Part shown: piece by piece, positions 1 through 8,420 of the stretch
How the letters are laid out: each line of letters starts with the position of its first letter
How positions within the stretch are numbered: position 1 is the stretch's first letter
From: Saccharobesus litoralis
Lineage (GTDB): Bacteria > Pseudomonadota > Gammaproteobacteria > Enterobacterales > Alteromonadaceae
Direction: 5' to 3'
DNA: 64,000 nucleotides
Assembly: GCF_003063625.1 (NCBI RefSeq)
Contig: NZ_CP026604.1
Span: 1,674,001 to 1,738,000, forward strand
Translations under genes and position numbers: made by a program
The notes under the pieces: generated by a model
What the model saw: the letters and a program-made list of their open reading frames with translations, nothing else
What the model was told of the DNA's origin: nothing
The model's database searches: none

Positions 1-84
1 TCATCGGTTGATCCCGACGGTGACGGCTGGGGTTGGGAAAACAATGGTTCTTGCGTAGTACAAGGTTCTGCCGCGGATTACTAA
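1..84 (+). CDS. C-terminal tail of a secreted carbohydrate-active protein (partial)
   Basis: Only the last 27 codons and the TAA are inside the window. The residues read DPDGDGWGWENNGSCVV followed by a short tail. A DGDGWGWENN-x-SC ending is common at the C-terminus of secreted marine polysaccharidases, where it forms part of a small cysteine-containing binding module. This is from general knowledge of such proteins; the catalytic part lies upstream of the window, so the enzyme class cannot be named. The gene points rightward and ends 461 bp before the stop codon of the leftward gene at 545. Confidence 0.6.
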   Translation, partial: SSVDPDGDGWGWENNGSCVVQGSAADY

Positions 85-112
85 ATCATACTGTTTTTAG
101 CTATCTTCTAAC

Positions 113-140
113 ATGGATGCCAGTTTGATCTGGCATCCAT
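113..140 (+). terminator. perfect hairpin after the partial gene
   Basis: An 11-bp perfect inverted repeat (ATGGATGCCAG / CTGGCATCCAT) with a 6-nt loop lies 29 bp after the stop codon. No clear T-run follows, so termination is likely but not textbook. Confidence 0.45.
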
Positions 141-485
141 TATCTAATAGTAAAAAGCGTTTAGTTCCTTTTCAATTTAATTTTGATTAGTAGAGTGGTC
201 TTTTGTAGGTCGGGTTCTCGCTTAATGCACCGAGTGTGATACGAGTTATCATGGACGGTAACCTAACTATATAAAACGTGATGGTTTGGCCCATCCCATC
301 GGTATTCAGGTGCAGGCGGAAACCAACTTATGCGTCATTGGTAAAGAGCTATAGTCGTGAATGATAAGGAAAAGGCAAACACAATGATTTGTCAGGTGTG
401 AATTAAAGAGACGAACAGTGTAGGTATCGAAATTTAAGTACACTAAGACTGCTCGCGCTCAGAGGTAATTTGTATTGTGTTTACT
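141..485. other. gene-free stretch
   Basis: I see no open frame with gene-like features, no RNA gene and no repeat shared with other parts of the window. It separates two convergent genes. Confidence 0.5.
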
Positions 486-522
486 TTATTAAAAAGCGGG
501 AAGGTTTATAACGCCTTCCCGC
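486..522 (-). terminator. rho-independent terminator of the leftward two-gene operon
   Basis: The 9-bp stem GCGGGAAGG / CCTTCCCGC (496-504 with 514-522) is followed, reading leftward, by TTTTT and an AT-rich tail. It lies 22 bp beyond the stop codon at 545. Confidence 0.85.
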
Positions 523-544
523 AGCTTATTTAAGTTAATTTTTG

Positions 545-3500
545 CTACTCATCATCAATATATAGCTCGCGGTCAATTGAGTGTAGATATTCGATTAAAT
601 CGCTGCGCTCACTTTCGCTGATATCGACATAATGATCACCAGTGCTTAATACATCTTGCAACGTTGCTGCACTACCATCATGGAAATACGGCGCGCTCAT
701 CCAGAGTTCGATCAAGCTTGGCGTACGGATGACAGTTAATGTACCGTTTAATCGCTGACCTGAACTAGCTTTGATGGTGCCAACATCATGACTTAGACCA
801 TCACGATACGCTTGGCCACTATGACAATCGGCACAACCTTGCTGATTAAACACTTGCTGACCACGCTGGGCAGCAGTACTTAGCTGACCAGAATACTCAC
901 GGTATGGCGAGCGGGCGACTCTGTCTTTACCCAAGCCATTTACGTATGCCGCCAATGCATCTAACTGTTCAGATTGACCACTGGTGATATGGCTTAATGG
1001 TGACATGCCTTGCGTAAAGGTAATGTCTGGAATTAAGCCATCGCCACCATTAAGTTGTTCCATTTGGATCTCAAAGTCTTGTACTTCATCAAAGTTAGCC
1101 GACCAGTGTAAGTTACCAAACCGCGTACCACTGCTACCATTTAACGATAAGGTGTTACGCAAACCTTCACCTAGGGCTGTGATATCCCAAGTCATACCAT
1201 CATGACCACCATCAGCGTGGCATGAAGCACAAGTCATATAACCTTCACGCCCCATTTCTGGAATGCTCGAAAAGTAGAAAGTTTGTAAGCCGAGTAGCTC
1301 TTGGTCTGATAGCTTTTCTTGGGTCACTGTCGATAAAGTTTCTATCGTTGGAGTTAGGTTATTGCTGTGCATATAGCTGGCAACATCAATAGCACTGACC
1401 GTGCGATCCGTATAGTTTTTCACATAGAGGGTACGCAAAGTGGTACACATTTCTTGAGGCGCTGAACCTGTGGTGATCTGCGCTGAACTGTTACGTTCAT
1501 GATTAGTTAAAATCAGATTGTTGTTACCACGCAAAGTATGGGCTTGGATCTGTGGATTGGCTAACAAGGTAATACCTGAAGGATCGGCGCTGTTATCCAA
1601 ATCGATACTGCCTTCCGTCGTAGTCGGATCAATATTGGCATCCGCGCCTGCGGTTAAGTCGAGAATGGCGATCATAGGTCTGATCGTATTGTCTTCATCA
1701 AGTGGCTCGCCACTGCGTTGTAAACCGCGATCGACATTGGCTTTATTGGCAGTGATCCAAGCGCGTGTGCCGTCTTGATTGATAACTATGCTAGATAGGT
1801 AGTTAGGTACACCCGAGCCATTGACAATATCGTCTCTGACCAAGACTTTATTAATGGTAATGGTTTGGCTTAGCTGCATGTCATCACCAATTTCAATGTC
1901 ATACACCTCGCCATGTTCCATGGTCGAAATAAAGCGTGTGACTAACAAGCGATCGGCAAATAGCGCCATGGCTTTTGGTGTTGGGCCAACGGTTATTCGT
2001 TGTGATATTTCCCGCCGACCAACATGCAGCTTAGCCACTTCACCACTGCCATATAAGGCAACATACAAGTTATCACCATCAGCTACTGAAGCTATGGGAT
2101 GGCTGCCGTGGCCGGTATCTATGGTAAAGCGAGGATAACCATCTTCGTTATAAAACACTACCTTGTCATCATCGGCATGGGTAACAGCAAATAAACCAGC
2201 AACCTTGCTAACTGAAGTTGGCTTTTCAAAGTTAAGTTTAACTTCGCGGCGCAGTTGGTGAGTTTTGCTGTAGTCATTCGGGTCTAAACTTGTTGAGAAT
2301 ATCGCGACACTGTCGTTATCTGGGTTAACTACCCATAAGTCTTTATTTTCCGCTTCGGGCTGACAGGCCATTTGGCTCGACTGATTCGGAAAATAAGGAA
2401 CACCTGAGTATGACGGCGCGACTTCTCTTGGCGCTCCACCAATTGCTCCTGGCGTTGGTTTAAATAAGTCGCCGTTATCGGTAGTAAAACTGAACTCATA
2501 CGGCGTCATCACATTGCCCATAAAATCAGCAATGCCAGAAACCTGTACTCGGTATTCGGTATTCGGCTCAAGATATTCATCAGGCCAAACACCTAATATT
2601 CCGGTATGCGACAATTGCAAACGGAAGTTAACCGCTTCGCCAGTTTCAGCGATAGTTAGCTGCACAGCATTGTTTAAGGTTTCACTACGCAATGTTTCTG
2701 GGATATGAATTTGGATCAGGCCATCAATTGGGTATTCACTTTGCCCAGCTAGTGGTCTGTGTCCCGCAACATAAGGTGCATTAGTGTCAGGCTCATCGTC
2801 GGTTACAAAAAAGCACATACCTTGTTCATTAACATCATCGGTTTGCCACCAATCATAACCACCAAATAAGCCAACTTGGCCTAATGGTCGGAAGTATTGG
2901 CTGGAATCACATTGATTCGCGATATCGTCAAACTTGTAAACGATCTGTTTGAATTCGGCATCCGAGATATGTTTATCGACATAAGCAGATTCGCAAGCTT
3001 GCATATCCACTTTGAAATGATCGACATAGGCATAGTGATCTTGGAAGTTAACATACATAGGATCACTCGAACCGTCGCCATCACTTTGGTCGGTTTTATC
3101 GACATCGAAGTACAATTCACAACTTAGTTGTGGATTGGTTGGATCGGTAAAATCGACAATAAACATGCCCGGATTAACTCGGCGTGGCCCAGCATCACGA
3201 GCGCGTGCCGAGAATACCATTTTATTAGCGCCGTAAGATTCTACCCAGTAACCACCTATACCGATTTGGTTAACGCCACCGTTGCCATCAGGCTCAGACA
3301 AGGTAGGTTGATAGACACTAAGTAAACGTGGTTCGCGACCTTCTTTAAAGCCTGATACATCATAGATCGCCATACCGGTCGAGAGTTGATCCGAAGTCAC
3401 CACAACTAAATTACCCAACCAAGTGGTAAAGCCTGTTACGCTAGTTGTACCAAGATGATCCCAATGGGTTAACACTTCACCTAACCAACCATGGCGCTGA

Positions 3501-4186
3501 CTAACACCTAACACGCCATCTGCAGGAAAATCGGCAACGATGCGTGAGGTATCTCGAATAGCCATGGCACCTGAAGTATCAAGATCGTAGTTCCAGTAAT
3601 TGCGCACGTAATAGGGCGCGGTTAAATGGGTATAGCTAATCGGATCATAAATAGGTTGGGTTCGATTCCAACGCCAAAAATCATCGACTCGGACGAGCTG
3701 GCTATTTGAATCAGCCCCCGATGGGTCAAATTGCAGATCACCCGCACCGCGGCCATAGAGTAATGGCCCGCGCTGCTCATCAACTCGGATCACTGTGGCA
3801 TGAGCATGAATTGGCATGGACGCGACTTGGCGTGGTTCACGTAGTTCACGGATCAACTGTGGGTTAGTGAGATCCGATAAATCCCACGCTGAATCGCGCG
3901 CTACATCGATTAAATCATTGGCACCTTCAACGTTAACTAAACTACTGCCGGGTAATTCCGGTAAGTTGATCATAATTGGGCCAATCGGCATTAAGATCGC
4001 CGTGCGGCCATATTGCTCACCACGTTTAACAACAAAATCACCTTGCTGACCGTAATCGATATTCGGTGGATAGTCTGCTGCTTGGCTCAAGCCCGAAATG
4101 GCAAGGCTAGCGATTAGGCTGAGTTTTAAAAATGCTTGTTTGCCTATGATAGAGTTTAGGGTTGATCTTAGATTTGAAATATTCAT
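545..4186 (-). CDS. secreted protein with beta-propeller and two c-type haem motifs
   Basis: A 1213-residue exported protein. An N-terminal signal segment ends near the AQAA-type site SQAAD. It continues with a long beta-rich half, an Ig-like domain around residues 475-575 (SbsA/Big_5 type, ending in YEFSFTTDNG), a beta-propeller-like region around 610-900, and a C-terminal cytochrome region with two haem-binding motifs: C986-A-S-C989-H and C1118-A-D-C1121-H. The last 250 residues resemble the MauG/cytochrome c peroxidase-like domains of secreted marine proteins. The start ATG shares one base with the stop codon of the upstream gene (TAATG), so the pair is translationally coupled. A role in periplasmic or surface electron transfer or oxidation of a sugar-linked substrate is possible, but no substrate can be named. 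Confidence 0.75.
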   Translation of the reverse strand: MNISNLRSTLNSIIGKQAFLKLSLIASLAISGLSQAADYPPNIDYGQQGDFVVKRGEQYGRTAILMPIGPIMINLPELPGSSLVNVEGANDLIDVARDSAWDLSDLTNPQLIRELREPRQVASMPIHAHATVIRVDEQRGPLLYGRGAGDLQFDPSGADSNSQLVRVDDFWRWNRTQPIYDPISYTHLTAPYYVRNYWNYDLDTSGAMAIRDTSRIVADFPADGVLGVSQRHGWLGEVLTHWDHLGTTSVTGFTTWLGNLVVVTSDQLSTGMAIYDVSGFKEGREPRLLSVYQPTLSEPDGNGGVNQIGIGGYWVESYGANKMVFSARARDAGPRRVNPGMFIVDFTDPTNPQLSCELYFDVDKTDQSDGDGSSDPMYVNFQDHYAYVDHFKVDMQACESAYVDKHISDAEFKQIVYKFDDIANQCDSSQYFRPLGQVGLFGGYDWWQTDDVNEQGMCFFVTDDEPDTNAPYVAGHRPLAGQSEYPIDGLIQIHIPETLRSETLNNAVQLTIAETGEAVNFRLQLSHTGILGVWPDEYLEPNTEYRVQVSGIADFMGNVMTPYEFSFTTDNGDLFKPTPGAIGGAPREVAPSYSGVPYFPNQSSQMACQPEAENKDLWVVNPDNDSVAIFSTSLDPNDYSKTHQLRREVKLNFEKPTSVSKVAGLFAVTHADDDKVVFYNEDGYPRFTIDTGHGSHPIASVADGDNLYVALYGSGEVAKLHVGRREISQRITVGPTPKAMALFADRLLVTRFISTMEHGEVYDIEIGDDMQLSQTITINKVLVRDDIVNGSGVPNYLSSIVINQDGTRAWITANKANVDRGLQRSGEPLDEDNTIRPMIAILDLTAGADANIDPTTTEGSIDLDNSADPSGITLLANPQIQAHTLRGNNNLILTNHERNSSAQITTGSAPQEMCTTLRTLYVKNYTDRTVSAIDVASYMHSNNLTPTIETLSTVTQEKLSDQELLGLQTFYFSSIPEMGREGYMTCASCHADGGHDGMTWDITALGEGLRNTLSLNGSSGTRFGNLHWSANFDEVQDFEIQMEQLNGGDGLIPDITFTQGMSPLSHITSGQSEQLDALAAYVNGLGKDRVARSPYREYSGQLSTAAQRGQQVFNQQGCADCHSGQAYRDGLSHDVGTIKASSGQRLNGTLTVIRTPSLIELWMSAPYFHDGSAATLQDVLSTGDHYVDISESERSDLIEYLHSIDRELYIDDE

Positions 4187-6801
4187 TACAGCGCCTCCAC
4201 AATAATTGGTTGGCTATATACGGCATTGCCTCGTTCGTCACTAGCTTCGATAAGAATGGTTAACCCAGTTAATTGGCTTAAGTCATTTAACGTGACGTTT
4301 AATGCTTGAGTGACTATCTCGTTTGGCGTTTCGTTGCCATACCAATATAAAACTCGGTACTGGTTAGCGCCGCTGTCGGCCCAGCTTAGACTAACTTGAT
4401 TGCCTGTCACTTGGCTGGTTACGACAGGCTCTGCTAGCGCAATGGCTGTACTAGAAGAATATTCAAATGGATATAAATCACTGTTGTTACCTAAACCATC
4501 GCCATCTGAGTCTTGGCTTTCAGTTGGATCGGTTGGAAAGGCATCGCGCCCGTCAATTACCCCATCGCCATCGGCATCATTTTGACCATGGTCTTGCGAC
4601 CAGCCGTTGAACTCGGTTACCACTTGCCACGCTAAAGCTTGATAATAGGCAGCCTTGTCAGCCGCTATATTGGCTGGGCTCGGATAAGGTGTTTGCGGAT
4701 GTTGCACTGAGCTGTAACCAAACTCGCCTTTACCGTTAAATTCAATATTGGTGGTGGCATTAACAGGGTTAATTTCGTAAACGCTAGCGTAGGTAACTAA
4801 CGCGATAAAGTATTCACCTTCTGGGCTTAAGCTGACGATACGGTTAGTACCATCGCCACCTTCCCATTCGTAAAAGAAATCTGGGTACTTAAAGACTTCA
4901 GAGATAAATTCACGACCTTGTGGTGGTCTTTGCCCGGCTTGGTATCTGTCGTATAAGGTCGCTAAGGCTAACCCCGCGGGGATCACGCCAACGCCTCTCG
5001 CCTCAGGTGTTAAGCTATCAACACTTGGTAAATAAAACGTACCAGGCTCTGAGCTGGGTTCAATTACACCATTTACCGTATCGGCCACTTGCTGCCAACG
5101 TGGGGTATTAGTTGCTAATTGTTGACGCCATGTCGTGAGATCACCATTTAATACAAACGGCCATGTTTGCATGAGATAGGTTTTACCTTGTGGATTTTGT
5201 TGATACAGATACTCAGCAAAGCGCGCGGTATAGCGGCTTAAATGGCCCCAGCCACTGCGGATATGATTCCAGTTATCAGCGATAATTAAGGTTGCATAAT
5301 CTCGGCTGTTTAATGCGCGCTCATCATTGTAATTAATACTGCCTAAACGATGGCGTAATTGTTGTTGGCCAACATAAGCAAAGTCACCAATTTCGCCATT
5401 AAAATCGTCTCCCCAGTTTTGATACAAGGAATCATTCCAAGCCATTTGATAGCCATAATCCATAGCATGACCAAAATCATCACTGATATTTTCCAGCATG
5501 GACATCATGTTGTTGGAAGTTAGTGAAGTACCGACAAAGAAAATATCACCGACGTGATTAGCTTCAACCAAAACACTTAAGTTAGGATCATTTGGGTAAG
5601 CATCGGCGTTATCACCCACACCATCGCCATCGCTATCAATCGACTCCGTGGCATCTAGTGGGAAGTGATCTTGATGATCCAATACTTGGTCACTATCGGC
5701 ATCCCATAAATAAAACTCGCTTAAAAATTGCCAAGCTAAGTTTTGGTAAAATTCGGCTTTAGCGGCAGGGATTTCTGCCGGTTGCGGGTAGGGTGTTGCA
5801 GGGAATAACTTGTCGCTATAGCCACTCCAACCTCTGTGATTAAATTCAATGCTGTTTGAAGCACCGATAGGACTGCGTTGATACAAGGCTCCATATGTTA
5901 CCAGCGCAATAAAGTATTCGCCCTCAGGACTAAGATACCCGACATGTTCACCACCATTGGCGTTTTCAATACCGTTTGAAAAATCGGGGTATTTAAACAC
6001 TTCCGAAATAAATTCCTGTGCTTGCGGTGGGCGTTGCGGATTTTCGTTATGAAAAGCATCGTACAAATAACCAAGGGCATTAGCAGCCGGAATTAACTCG
6101 ACATCTGGCGCTAGTTCGGCGCGAATATCGGCAGGTGCTAAATAGAAAAACTCAGCTGGATTATTGTTAGCTGGCGAATCGCCATTGACGACATCAATTA
6201 CACGTTGCCAATTGGCAAAACTCGAATCGATTTGCGCGCGCCAACTGGTTAAATCCAAAGATTCAACGGTAGGCCAAGTTTGAAATAGATAAGTTTGGCT
6301 ACTTGGGTTGGCAATATTGGCTTCATTGGCAAATCTTGCTACATATTGTGGCGTATGCCCCCAAACATGGGCTATGGCGTTAGGTGCTTCGGCCAGTATT
6401 ACTTTGTCGAAATTACCACTGGGTAACCCTTGGCTATCGTTATGGGCTAAGCCATTATGTGAAGCATATATTGGCCCAGATTTAGCTCTAAAACCTTCTG
6501 CTTCTGGGTTTATTTCATCACCCCATAAGTGGAATAAGAATCCGCCTATGTGGTAATCATACTGGTGATCAGTGCCAAATCCCGAACCTATATTTTGCAA
6601 GGTGGATAATGACGACCAATTGAGTTTGCCATAGCTAGCCACATAAAGATTACTAGTGGCTGGTGGACTGCGAAATGATGTGCTTTGAACGTCTATTAGA
6701 CTATTTTCAGACTGACTGTTTCCAGATAGATTATCGCCCGGTGCGGCTAATACCACTCCTGACATGCTCGCTAACAACAGAATAGATAATGACCTATTCA
6801 T
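4186..6801 (-). CDS. secreted protein with two tandem SGNH-like domains
   Basis: An 871-residue exported protein with signal peptide (SILLLASMSGVVLAAPG). It is an internal duplication: two halves of about 330 residues share blocks such as TYL(F/M)QTWP, FISEVFKYPDF and LSPEGEYFIALVTY. They are joined by calcium-binding thrombospondin type-3-like repeats (DSDGDGVGDNAD), and a second such repeat set and a short fibronectin-like domain end the protein. The second half begins with FVGTSLT, resembling block I of SGNH/GDSL esterases; the first half has YVASYGK there and seems to lack the serine. Neither half has the usual D-x-x-H immediately before the LSPEGEY block. It may be a carbohydrate esterase or a non-catalytic derivative. 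It is the first gene of the operon with the haem protein. Confidence 0.6.
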   Translation of the reverse strand: MNRSLSILLLASMSGVVLAAPGDNLSGNSQSENSLIDVQSTSFRSPPATSNLYVASYGKLNWSSLSTLQNIGSGFGTDHQYDYHIGGFLFHLWGDEINPEAEGFRAKSGPIYASHNGLAHNDSQGLPSGNFDKVILAEAPNAIAHVWGHTPQYVARFANEANIANPSSQTYLFQTWPTVESLDLTSWRAQIDSSFANWQRVIDVVNGDSPANNNPAEFFYLAPADIRAELAPDVELIPAANALGYLYDAFHNENPQRPPQAQEFISEVFKYPDFSNGIENANGGEHVGYLSPEGEYFIALVTYGALYQRSPIGASNSIEFNHRGWSGYSDKLFPATPYPQPAEIPAAKAEFYQNLAWQFLSEFYLWDADSDQVLDHQDHFPLDATESIDSDGDGVGDNADAYPNDPNLSVLVEANHVGDIFFVGTSLTSNNMMSMLENISDDFGHAMDYGYQMAWNDSLYQNWGDDFNGEIGDFAYVGQQQLRHRLGSINYNDERALNSRDYATLIIADNWNHIRSGWGHLSRYTARFAEYLYQQNPQGKTYLMQTWPFVLNGDLTTWRQQLATNTPRWQQVADTVNGVIEPSSEPGTFYLPSVDSLTPEARGVGVIPAGLALATLYDRYQAGQRPPQGREFISEVFKYPDFFYEWEGGDGTNRIVSLSPEGEYFIALVTYASVYEINPVNATTNIEFNGKGEFGYSSVQHPQTPYPSPANIAADKAAYYQALAWQVVTEFNGWSQDHGQNDADGDGVIDGRDAFPTDPTESQDSDGDGLGNNSDLYPFEYSSSTAIALAEPVVTSQVTGNQVSLSWADSGANQYRVLYWYGNETPNEIVTQALNVTLNDLSQLTGLTILIEASDERGNAVYSQPIIVEAL

Positions 6802-7187
6802 AGCTATCTCCCTATTTTTATTTTGTTGGTTATGTATGCTAGAACATCAAGTATTGCTAAATAGCTATTTGCAATTAATGAAGTGCTCCAGATAAGCGTA
6901 CCGGAGTTCAAACAAATTAATTTCAAAAAATAGAAAGGATTAGATTGAATTGGTTAAAAGTGCGATGGGTGTCTAATTTTTTGCATCTAATTTTTTGCAG
7001 AAAGTATGTAGGTTGCCATGAGCGCAGCGGATCGCAACACGAACATGTGACTGTGTTAAGCCCATCAAACAGAGAATATGAAAAACTTGGGTAATTAAGT
7101 AGGGAATGCCATTGGTGTCTGCAACCACAATCGGTGCGGTTCGTTGAACTCACGGCACCCTGCTGTAACCTGCGCAGTTTTTATCAT
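6802..7187. other. intergenic stretch with a REP-like copy
   Basis: This holds the presumed promoter of the leftward operon next to 6801 and the 3' side of the AraC gene. At 6967-6974 it carries GGGTGTCT, the core of the short repeat that clusters at 20.4-25.6 kb. The phrase CTAATTTTTTGCA is repeated twice in tandem near 6973-7000. The leftward open frame at 6923-7153 has no gene-like features and I do not call it. Confidence 0.4.
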
Positions 7188-8282
7188 TTAGGATATTTTC
7201 CTTTGCTGCTTAAGCCACTGCTTTGGTGGCAAACCATACTTTTCTTTAAAGCAGCGTGAGAAATATTGGCTATTGGAAAAACCTAATTCAAACGCTAAAT
7301 CGGTTATGGATGTATAGGTTTCATTTAATAATAAGCGGCTGGCGTGTTGCAGGCGACAATGAGCTAAAAATAGGATTGGACTGGTATTAGTGAGTTGCTG
7401 ACAATAATTGCTAAATGCCGAGCGCGCCATGCCGCAGTGGCGAGCCATATCATCTAATGTCCATTCATAGCCTGCGAGTCGATAGTTCGATTCAAGCTCT
7501 TGTAAAAAGACTTCTACCGCTCTTGCCTTTGTGGTTAAGTGCTCTTGCGAAACGATATTTTGTGTGCGTAATAACTCAAGCAAAGCTAGCAATAGATGAT
7601 TGAGATGAATTTTTAAATGTGAAATGTAGGGTTCAATCGGTTCGGCAGTCACATAGCTTTGAATGCGCTTAAATATATTGAGTATTTCGTTATTGGCTTG
7701 CCACGCCGGATGTTCATTACCGCGTAGTAATTGTTCTAATTCTCGCTTGTCGTCTTCGGTTAAAATGCACCACTCTGGCCAGTGCCACGCTTGATTGGGG
7801 CGGCGCACACCGACATCTAAAATTATCCAATGCAATCGCCCTGGGCCAATATTGGGGCTACCGACTTGATGCAGTTGCCAAGGGCGAGTAATAGTTAAGG
7901 TTTTGGCAGGCGTGTTATAGTTTTTACCATCCACAGTCAGTGTATTAGTGCCATTTTCCTGAAAGCATATTTCTATCCCTTCGTTACGATGTGGCTCAAT
8001 TCCCCAGTCTTGCTCGCCAACCACATGCATAAAACCCATACTACTGATCCCTGCTAATTGTTCGGCCGCTAACGCTTTACCAGGGTAATTACCGTGAGTT
8101 AGCGCGTGCATTTCAATTTTATTGTTTTGTACTGCCGACACCTGAGGTAAGCAATTGTCAATTTCAAAACGCAGTTTATCAAGGGTGTAGATGGGTTTAT
8201 TCATTCTGGTTTTTACTGTCTGTTGGTATAACCTAAAGTCTTTATAATATTTACCAAGTGGTTCATCAAGCAGTGTTTTCAC
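7188..8282 (-). CDS. AraC-family transcriptional regulator
   Basis: A 364-residue regulator. The N-terminal two thirds match a cupin-like ligand-binding domain (PHRNEGIEICFQENG, then a short beta-rich stretch). The last 100 residues hold the two helix-turn-helix motifs of the AraC family, with the typical ending ITDLAFELGFSNSQYFSRCF followed by KEKYGLPPKQW. The longest frame starts at a GTG with no clear ribosome site; the ATG at 8202-8204 would give 338 residues and is an alternative. It is divergent from sulfatase 1, 138 bp away, so it is a good candidate for sugar-responsive control of that gene. Confidence 0.9.
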   Translation of the reverse strand: MKTLLDEPLGKYYKDFRLYQQTVKTRMNKPIYTLDKLRFEIDNCLPQVSAVQNNKIEMHALTHGNYPGKALAAEQLAGISSMGFMHVVGEQDWGIEPHRNEGIEICFQENGTNTLTVDGKNYNTPAKTLTITRPWQLHQVGSPNIGPGRLHWIILDVGVRRPNQAWHWPEWCILTEDDKRELEQLLRGNEHPAWQANNEILNIFKRIQSYVTAEPIEPYISHLKIHLNHLLLALLELLRTQNIVSQEHLTTKARAVEVFLQELESNYRLAGYEWTLDDMARHCGMARSAFSNYCQQLTNTSPILFLAHCRLQHASRLLLNETYTSITDLAFELGFSNSQYFSRCFKEKYGLPPKQWLKQQRKIS

Positions 8283-8307
8283 TTAACGAGTAAATTTTTG
8301 TTTTTAC

Positions 8308-8335
8308 ATGTGGCATTTTGTGGTGGTTAAGACAT
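8308..8335 (+). promoter_or_regulatory. weak copy of the bipartite TGTGTCA/ACAT element before sulfatase 1
   Basis: ATGTGGCA at 8308 and GACAT ending at 8335 have exactly the spacing of the four strong copies, with one mismatch in the first block and one in the second. It ends 85 nt before the ATG of sulfatase 1. Taken alone it would not be convincing; its place upstream of a third sulfatase makes it worth listing. Confidence 0.35.
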
Positions 8336-8420
8336 TAGGTATATAGGCTTAAATTTTTTTGCCCCAAGAACGTTATACAAAAAACAACTGTAAACAAAAG
8401 ACAATTTTAATAGTGGTAAT

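Noticed and set aside
6923-7153. Leftward open frame of 76 codons
   Set aside because: No ribosome site, odd composition rich in Cys and Ser, and a REP-like core within it.
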